Part shown: piece by piece, positions 58,867 to 64,000 of the stretch | Numbering within the stretch: the first letter of the stretch is position 1 | How the letters are laid out: every line of letters begins with the position of its first letter | DNA from: Sphingomonadaceae bacterium 3R27C6 | GTDB lineage: Bacteria > Pseudomonadota > Alphaproteobacteria > Sphingomonadales > Sphingomonadaceae | Direction: 5' to 3' | Length of the DNA: 64,000 nucleotides | Assembly: GCA_005503215.1 (NCBI GenBank) | Contig: SCNS01000003.1 | Location: 1-64,000 of the forward strand | Notes under the pieces: generated by a model | What the model saw: only the letters and a program-made list of their open reading frames with translations | Database searches by the model: none | Told to the model about the DNA's origin: nothing | Made by a program: the position numbers and the translations under genes

Positions 58867-60095
58867 GCGACGCCAAAGCCAATCTCGACGGCGCCACCAT
58901 CGCCGAGGAAGACGACGGCATCCGCCTCGACCGCTGGTTCAAGCGCCACCGCGAAGGAACGCCCCACGCGCTGCTCGCGCGCTGGGCGCGATCGGGACAG
59001 CTGACGCTAGACGGCAAGAAGGCCGATGTGTCGGACCGCATCGCGACCGGGCAGAAACTCGTCATGCCGACCCCGCCGGTCGAAACCGCCGCGCGCCCGG
59101 CACGCAAGGGTCGCCCGCTGACCGATGCCGATGTCGAGCTGGCGACGGGAATGCTTATCCACCGCGATGCCAGCGCGATCGTCCTCAACAAGCTTCCCGG
59201 GCTCGCAACGCAGGGCGGCACCAAGACCGAGCAGCATGTCGACGGTCTGCTCGACGCGCTGAAATTCGATGGACCGACGCGGCCCAAGCTCGTCCACCGG
59301 CTCGACAAAGACACGTCGGGCGCGCTGCTGATCGCGCGCACGCCGCGCGCCGCCGCCTATTTCGCCAAGAGCTTTTCGAACCGCAGCGCCAAGAAAACCT
59401 ATTGGGCGATCATCGTCGGCGTTCCCGACATCCAGCAGGGCGAAATCGACCTGCCGCTCGCCAAGCAGCCGGGTTCGGGCGGCGAAAAGATGCATGTCCA
59501 TGACAGCGGACTCGCATCGAAGACGCGCTATCGCGTGATCGAGCGCGCGGGGAACAGCGCGGCGTGGGTCGAACTGCAGCCGCTGACCGGGCGCACGCAC
59601 CAGCTGCGCGTCCATATGGCGGCGATCGGGCATCCGATCGTCGGCGACGGTAAATATGGCGGCAAGGGCGCCTTCCTGACCGGCTCGATCAGCCGCAAGA
59701 TGCACCTGCACAGCCGCCGGCTGCGCATCGACCATCCCGACGGCGGCGCGATCGACGTGCATGCCGAGGTGCCCGAGCATTTCGCCGCGAGCCTCGACGC
59801 GCTCGGCTTCGACCTGCTGCTCGGTGAGGTCGGGATCGACCCGGCCGAAAAAGGCCGGCCACCCAAATCGGCGCTGAAGGCGCAGGCGAAAGCGCACAGC
59901 AAGCAGATCCGCAAGGCGCGGCGCGGCGAGCGGCGCGGCCGCACCGCCGACAGCAAACCGACCGATTTCGTCGGCAAGCCTAAACCCAAGGCGAAGGCGA
60001 AACCGGGCAAGCCCGGCAAGCCGGCGCCCGGGAAACCCGCGGGCAAGAAACCGAGCGCCAGGAAGCATCCGGCGCGCCCGCCCAAAGCTAGCTGA
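58863..60095 (+). CDS. RluC/RluD-type 23S rRNA pseudouridine synthase with long basic tail
   Basis: A 410-aa protein. The S4-like N-terminus (GIRLDRWFKRH, LLARWARSGQLTLDGKK) is followed by the catalytic core. Its Asp is in LVHRLDKDTSGALLIAR, and GRTHQLRVHMAAIGHPIVGD is also conserved. After about residue 330 an unusual Lys/Pro/Ala-rich tail (KPKPKAKAKPGKPGKP) extends to the end. It converts specific uridines of 23S rRNA. The start overlaps the fluC stop. The target site is not decidable, so no symbol is given. Confidence 0.92.
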   Translation: MSDAKANLDGATIAEEDDGIRLDRWFKRHREGTPHALLARWARSGQLTLDGKKADVSDRIATGQKLVMPTPPVETAARPARKGRPLTDADVELATGMLIHRDASAIVLNKLPGLATQGGTKTEQHVDGLLDALKFDGPTRPKLVHRLDKDTSGALLIARTPRAAAYFAKSFSNRSAKKTYWAIIVGVPDIQQGEIDLPLAKQPGSGGEKMHVHDSGLASKTRYRVIERAGNSAAWVELQPLTGRTHQLRVHMAAIGHPIVGDGKYGGKGAFLTGSISRKMHLHSRRLRIDHPDGGAIDVHAEVPEHFAASLDALGFDLLLGEVGIDPAEKGRPPKSALKAQAKAHSKQIRKARRGERRGRTADSKPTDFVGKPKPKAKAKPGKPGKPAPGKPAGKKPSARKHPARPPKAS

Positions 60096-60715
60096 TGCAC
60101 CCGAACGCCGCCTTCCGCCCGCGGCAGGACGATCTCGCCGAATTGCTCGTACGCGAGATCGGTTTTGCCGCGATCTTTGCGAGCACCCCCGACGGGCCGC
60201 GCGTCGCGCATGCGCCGGTGGTGCTGAGCGACGACCGGACGACGCTGCAATTCCATCTCGCGCGCGGCAATGCGCTCACCCGCCACCTGGGCGGCGCGAA
60301 CGCGCTGGCGGTCGTGCAAGGCCCCGATGCCTATGTCAGCGCGAGCTGGTACGCCGACGCCGATCAGGTGCCGACGTGGAATTATGTCGCGATCGAGATG
60401 GAAGGCGTGGCGCGCAAACTCGACGACGCCGAACTGGTCGCGCAGCTCGACACGCTGTCCGCGGCGCATGAAGCACGCGCCGGTGCGAACCCGCCTTGGA
60501 CGCGCGACAAGATGAACCCCGCGCTGTTCAGCAAGATGACCGGCGCCATTACCGGTTTCGAAATGCGCATCGCCGCGTGGCGCCCGACGATCAAGCTGTC
60601 GCAGAACAAGTCCGCCGACGAGCGCGGGCGCGTGATCGACGGGGTCGAGGCGACCGGTCATGGTGCGCTCGCGCAGTTGATGCGCCACCTTGGCGGCGAT
60701 AGGGAGGGTGCATGA
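60095..60715 (+). CDS. FMN-binding negative transcription regulator (PaiB-like)
   Basis: A 206-aa protein of the PaiB/YkgG-like FMN-binding split-barrel family. MHPNAAFRPRQDDLAELLVREIGFAAIFA, YADADQVPTWNYVAIEMEG and SKMTGAITGFEMRI are the conserved parts. The family was first described as a regulator of sporulation/protease genes, but a flavoenzyme role is equally likely. The start overlaps the preceding stop (TGATG). Confidence 0.88.
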   Translation: MHPNAAFRPRQDDLAELLVREIGFAAIFASTPDGPRVAHAPVVLSDDRTTLQFHLARGNALTRHLGGANALAVVQGPDAYVSASWYADADQVPTWNYVAIEMEGVARKLDDAELVAQLDTLSAAHEARAGANPPWTRDKMNPALFSKMTGAITGFEMRIAAWRPTIKLSQNKSADERGRVIDGVEATGHGALAQLMRHLGGDREGA

Positions 60716-60948
60716 CCCAGCCCGACGACGCTCTCGCCAAAAAACGTTTCTTTGCGATCTCCGCGATGCGCCTGATGGGCGCCGCCTTCGCGATGATCGG
60801 TTTCATCCTGATCAGCGGCGGTTTCACGCTGGCAGGCCAGCCGACCGACCGCTGGATCGGCGCCGCGATCGTGCTGGTCGGCGCGTTCGATTTCGCGGTC
60901 ATGCCGCTGCTGCTCGCGCGCCGCTGGCGTTCGCCCAAAAACCCGTGA
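60712..60948 (+). CDS. Small two-helix membrane protein
   Basis: A 78-aa protein with two hydrophobic segments (LMGAAFAMIGFILISGGFTL and WIGAAIVLVGAFDFAVMPLLL) and a basic end (ARRWRSPKNP). ATGA overlaps the previous stop and GTGA overlaps the next start. It may be needed with the neighbouring ATP12-type chaperone, but this is only from position. I recognise it as common in sphingomonads; no function is known. Confidence 0.82.
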   Translation: MTQPDDALAKKRFFAISAMRLMGAAFAMIGFILISGGFTLAGQPTDRWIGAAIVLVGAFDFAVMPLLLARRWRSPKNP

Positions 60949-61634
60949 AGCGTTTCTGGAAAGAGGTCGCCGTCGTCCCCGAGGATGGCGGCTGGGCCAT
61001 CGCGCTCGACGGCCGGCCGGTGCGCACACCGCAACGCGCATCGCTTGCTGTCGCAAGCGCCGCACTCGCCGAAGCAATCGCCGCCGAATGGCGCGATGTG
61101 TGCGAAACAATCGATCCGGCGGCCATGCCGATGACGGGGTTGACCAACGCCGCGATCGATCTGGCGACACCCAACCTCGCCGCCTTCGCCGCGCCGGTCG
61201 CCGCTTATGCGCAGAGCGACCTCTTCTGCTATCGCGATGCGCGCGACGCGGCGCTGCAAGCCGAGCAGGCGGCGGCGTGGAACCCGCTGCTCGCCTGGGC
61301 CGAGGTGCGTTACGGCATCGAATTCGCGCTGACGCAGGGCGTGCTGCCGGTCGACCAGCCCGAAGCGACGGTCGCGGCGTTGCAGGACGCCGTGCTGGCG
61401 CAGGACGCATGGCGGATCACCGCGCTGACGCCGCTGGTGACGATCGGCGGATCGCTCGTCGCCGGCCTCGCCTTGCTCGAAGACGCGTTCGACGCCGACG
61501 CCTTGTGGGAAGCGGTCAGCCTCGACGAACTCTATCAGGAACGCCGCTGGGGCGCTGACAGCGAAGCGCAAAAAGCACGCGCCACCCACAAACGCGACTG
61601 GGACAATGCCGCGCGGTTCCTAAGTCTGCTCTAA
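60945..61634 (+). CDS. ATP12-family F1-ATPase assembly chaperone
   Basis: A 229-aa protein from a GTG overlapping the previous stop. KRFWKEVAVVPEDGGWAIALDGRP, RTPQRASLAVASAALAEAI, PMTGLTNAAIDL, CYRDARDAALQ and EALWEAVSLDELYQERRWG-like segments identify the ATP12 family. It holds the alpha subunit of F1 ATPase during assembly; it is found in mitochondria and alphaproteobacteria. It is a good taxonomic clue. Convergent with the enoyl-CoA hydratase gene, with a 4-bp overlap. Confidence 0.93.
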   Translation: MKRFWKEVAVVPEDGGWAIALDGRPVRTPQRASLAVASAALAEAIAAEWRDVCETIDPAAMPMTGLTNAAIDLATPNLAAFAAPVAAYAQSDLFCYRDARDAALQAEQAAAWNPLLAWAEVRYGIEFALTQGVLPVDQPEATVAALQDAVLAQDAWRITALTPLVTIGGSLVAGLALLEDAFDADALWEAVSLDELYQERRWGADSEAQKARATHKRDWDNAARFLSLL

Positions 61635-62434
61635 TCCGTAAACTTCGGCTTCCGCTTCTGCATCCCCGCCATCACCGCTTCCATCTGGTTCGGCGTGCGG
61701 ATCACCTTCACCTGCTCATCGCTTTCGGCCTGCAGGATTTCGGCGTCGCTCGCATCGGCGAGCATGTTGCACAGCCGCTTGGCGCCGCGGATCGCGTGCG
61801 GATTCTTGTCGGCGATCACTTCGGCTAGTTCGATCGCCTTGGCGAGCGGATCGTCCGACACATGCGTCGCAAAGCCGAGCAGCTTCGCTTCCGATCCATT
61901 GAATTCGCGGTTGGTATAGATCATCTCGCGCAGCACATCGTCGGCGACCTGCGTACGCCACAGCGCCATCCCCGCAACATCGGGCACCAGCCCCCAGCGC
62001 ATTTCCATAATCGCGATGCGCGTGTCGGGATGGACGATACGAATGTCGGCCGCCGCCATGATCTGGCTCCCCGCGCCAAAGGCGACGCCGTGCACCGCGG
62101 CAATCACGGGCACCGGGATCTCGCGCCAGCCCCACGCGGCATATTGCGCGTTGTTCGCGATGCCTTTCGTGCGATCGGCCAGGCTGCCGCCCGCGCTGCT
62201 CGCGCCCGGATCGCGATCGTTGCTGAGGCTGGAGAGGTCAAGCCCGGCGCAAAAGGCCCGCCCCTCGCCCGACAGCACGACAACCCTCAGGCCCGCAGTC
62301 GCCTTAAGCTGGTCGATTGCCTCAGCGAGCGCCTCCCACATCGCGGGATCAAGCGCGTTCATCTTGTCAGCGCGGATCAGCCGGACGTCGGCGATCCCGC
62401 CTTCGAGCATGGTGATCGAAATACGGTCTTTCAC
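61631..62434 (-). CDS. Crotonase / enoyl-CoA hydratase family enzyme
   Basis: A 267-aa protein from GTG 62434 with AAGGAC before it. The oxyanion-hole motifs are GRAFCAGLDLSSLSN and VHGVAFGAGSQIMAAADIR. The acid/base Glu is in IMEMRWGLVPDVAG. NGSEAKLLGFATHV is the usual helical end. It may hydrate an enoyl-CoA in the path encoded with the ligase and isomerase upstream. A dehydratase or isomerase role within the superfamily is possible. Confidence 0.9.
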   Translation of the reverse strand: MKDRISITMLEGGIADVRLIRADKMNALDPAMWEALAEAIDQLKATAGLRVVVLSGEGRAFCAGLDLSSLSNDRDPGASSAGGSLADRTKGIANNAQYAAWGWREIPVPVIAAVHGVAFGAGSQIMAAADIRIVHPDTRIAIMEMRWGLVPDVAGMALWRTQVADDVLREMIYTNREFNGSEAKLLGFATHVSDDPLAKAIELAEVIADKNPHAIRGAKRLCNMLADASDAEILQAESDEQVKVIRTPNQMEAVMAGMQKRKPKFTD

Positions 62435-62447
62435 GGGAGCGTCCTTT

Positions 62448-63056
62448 TCAGCGTGTGAGCGCGGCCTCGACGAGCGGAAGCTGGTCGTTGCCAAAATACA
62501 TATCGTCCGTGTCGACGAAGATCGTCGGCGAACCATAGCCGCCGCGCGCGATGACTTCATCGGTATTCGCGCGCAGCCGGGCCTTGACCGCATCGCTGGC
62601 CGCCGCGGCGGCCAGCGCCGCGCCATCGAGCCCCTCGGCATCGGCGACCGCTGCGAGCACCGCGGGGTCGTCGAGATTCTCTTGCCGGTCGAAATAGCTC
62701 GCGAAGGCGCCGCGCGCAAAACGCACGAGCGCTCCCTGATCCGCTTCGAGCGCGCAGCAGAAACGCATCGCGGCGATGCTCTTTGCCGGGTGCCACGCTG
62801 ACGGGAAATTCATCGGCACGCCCGCCAGCCGCGCCCAATCCTTCAAGACTTTCCAACTGTGCGTCAGCCGCCGGTTGTCGGCCTGTTCGCGCGCAGCATA
62901 GACGGCGGGGTTCACCGCATTGAACACCCCGCCGACGAGGATCGGCCGGTAGACCGCCGTCGCCCCCGCCCGTTCGAGCACGCCCGGCAGGTTATGGAAG
63001 GCGAGGCAGGTCCAGGGCGAGGAGAGGTCGAAGAAAAATTCGACGCGCGCGGTCAT
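62448..63056 (-). CDS. DsbA-fold 2-hydroxychromene-2-carboxylate isomerase-like protein
   Basis: A 202-aa protein with a thioredoxin-like fold: VEFFFDLSSPWTCLAFHNLPG, where the active Ser/Cys contact lies, NFPSAWHPAKSIAAMR and GGYGSPTIFVDTDDMYFGNDQL. The family isomerises aromatic degradation intermediates with glutathione. Its place between ligase and hydratase suggests catabolism of an aromatic or alicyclic acid. The ATG at 63056 is chosen by the conserved start. Confidence 0.9.
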   Translation of the reverse strand: MTARVEFFFDLSSPWTCLAFHNLPGVLERAGATAVYRPILVGGVFNAVNPAVYAAREQADNRRLTHSWKVLKDWARLAGVPMNFPSAWHPAKSIAAMRFCCALEADQGALVRFARGAFASYFDRQENLDDPAVLAAVADAEGLDGAALAAAAASDAVKARLRANTDEVIARGGYGSPTIFVDTDDMYFGNDQLPLVEAALTR

Positions 63057-63060
63057 CGCA

Positions 63061-64000
63061 TCAAACCTCCGCCTTCGCTTTTTCCCAGTATTGGTCACGC
63101 AGCAGGCGCTTGTAGAGCTTGCCGGTGTCGTGGCGCGGCAGCGCTTCCATGAAATCGATGCGGCGCGGGATCTTCACCCCCGACAATTTCTCGCGCGCAT
63201 AGGTCATGAGCTCGTCGCGGAAGGCATCGGTCGCGTCGGCCATGTCGGCGGGCTGGATCACCGCGATCACTTCCTCGCCCATTTCGTCGTGCGGGCCGCC
63301 GACGACCGCGACGTCGGCGACCTTCGGGTGGGTGACGAGGTGGTTCTCGATTTCCTGCGGATAGATGTTCACCCCGCCCGAGATGATCATGAAGCTCTTG
63401 CGGTCGGTGAGGTACAGGAAGCCATCTTCATCAACTTTGCCCACATCGCCAAGAGTCGACCAGCCTTGCGAGTTGCGGCTCGACGCTGTTTTTTCATTAT
63501 CTCCATGATATTCGAAGACATTTTCGCTTTCGAAGAAAACCGCGCCTTCTTCGTTCGCGCCAAGCTCGGTCTCGTTATCTTCGCCCATGATGTGGACCGC
63601 GCCGAGGATCGGACGGCCGACGCTGCCCTTGTGCGTCAGCCAGTCGGCGCTGGAGATGAAGGTCATGCCATTGCCTTCGGACCCGGCATAATATTCGAAG
63701 AGCACCGGCCCCCACCAGTCGATCATCGCCTGCTTCACCGGCACCGGGCACGGCGCCGCGGCGTGGATCGCGACCTTCAGCGACGAGGTGTCGTAGCGCG
63801 TGCGAAGGTCATCCGGCAGCTTGAGCATGCGCACGAAATGCGTCGGGACCCACTGGCTGGCGTTCACGCGATATTTTTCGATGTGCGCCAGCGCGGTCTC
63901 GGGATCGAATTTCTTCATCAGCACGACGGTGCCGCCGAGGCGGTGGATCGTCATCGACCAGCGCAGCGGCGCGGCGTGATAGAGCGGCGCCGGCGACAGA
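63061..64000 (-). CDS. AMP-dependent acyl-CoA synthetase (partial, 5' end outside window)
   Basis: The C-terminal about 312 residues are visible; the frame runs off the right edge, beginning LSPAPLYHAAPLRWSM. Adenylation motifs are FEYYAGSEGNGMTFI, GWSTLGDVGKVDEDGFLYLTDR and SGVKIPRRIDFMEALPRHDTGKLYKR with the catalytic Lys. It activates a carboxylic acid to the CoA thioester. With the isomerase and hydratase behind it in the same direction it starts a small degradation operon. The acid substrate is not readable. Confidence 0.92.
   Translation of the reverse strand, partial: LSPAPLYHAAPLRWSMTIHRLGGTVVLMKKFDPETALAHIEKYRVNASQWVPTHFVRMLKLPDDLRTRYDTSSLKVAIHAAAPCPVPVKQAMIDWWGPVLFEYYAGSEGNGMTFISSADWLTHKGSVGRPILGAVHIMGEDNETELGANEEGAVFFESENVFEYHGDNEKTASSRNSQGWSTLGDVGKVDEDGFLYLTDRKSFMIISGGVNIYPQEIENHLVTHPKVADVAVVGGPHDEMGEEVIAVIQPADMADATDAFRDELMTYAREKLSGVKIPRRIDFMEALPRHDTGKLYKRLLRDQYWEKAKAEV

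Overview
The window is high-GC DNA with dense, ATGA/GTGA-overlapped genes. Its content (GTA-type head/tail genes, an Ohr/OhrR pair, ATP12, a HWE-type histidine kinase, S9/M28/DUF885 exported peptidases, and many short palindromic repeats between genes) points to an alphaproteobacterium of the Sphingomonadales. Sphingopyxis is my best guess, by recognition of style rather than by a database match.

1-11.6 kb (minus strand, reading right to left): a gene-transfer-agent-like or domesticated prophage morphogenesis cluster. The order is small terminase, large terminase, portal, small membrane protein, prohead protease, major capsid, a fibre module (S74-type fibre with a frameshift, a 51-aa ORF, a fibre-tail adaptor), head-tail connector, DUF3168 terminator, major tail protein, two tail chaperone-type proteins, a short tape measure, and a large TIM-barrel tail protein that runs off the left edge. 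Palindromic elements interrupt this otherwise tight operon. Three are exactly 64 bp long and fold into the same nested three-stem structure although their arm sequences differ. A small secreted protein is encoded on the opposite strand inside the cluster.

11.7-26.8 kb: chromate transporter, proline iminopeptidase, a small lipoprotein overlapped by an L,D-transpeptidase with an unusual start, an S9 peptidase, the peroxide-defence pair ohr/ohrR with a clear operator and promoter, a 2OG-Fe(II) oxygenase, M28 and DUF885 exported hydrolases, and a two-gene adenine salvage operon (phosphoribosyltransferase plus adenine deaminase type enzyme).

26.8-34.1 kb (minus strand): a co-directional group starting with a BlaI-type repressor and an M56 membrane metallopeptidase behind two tandem BlaI-type operators. 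It continues with an exported protein sharing 28-residue repeats with the M56 protein, a TonB-dependent receptor, an RNase H-like protein lacking one catalytic Asp, a PAS protein and a solitary MreB-like actin. This looks like an envelope-sensing system of unknown stimulus.

34.4-49.6 kb: ABC-F ATPase, PilZ protein, glutathione S-transferase, CHASE/HWE histidine kinase, then a 5-oxoproline-use cluster (fused 5-oxoprolinase, DUF969 + DUF979 membrane pair, DUF2891, LacI regulator), a diguanylate cyclase, an exported RidA-like protein, and a lipoprotein/OmpA-type pair.

49.7-64 kb: aconitase with a strong terminator, a small membrane protein, an exported amidohydrolase, a GFA-type protein, tRNA-Val(TAC), CorA, two conserved proteins of unknown role, a nuclease, then a tight chain fluC - RluC-type pseudouridine synthase - FMN-binding protein - small membrane protein - ATP12 chaperone. 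A minus-strand acyl-CoA ligase / DsbA-fold isomerase / enoyl-CoA hydratase group runs off the right edge.
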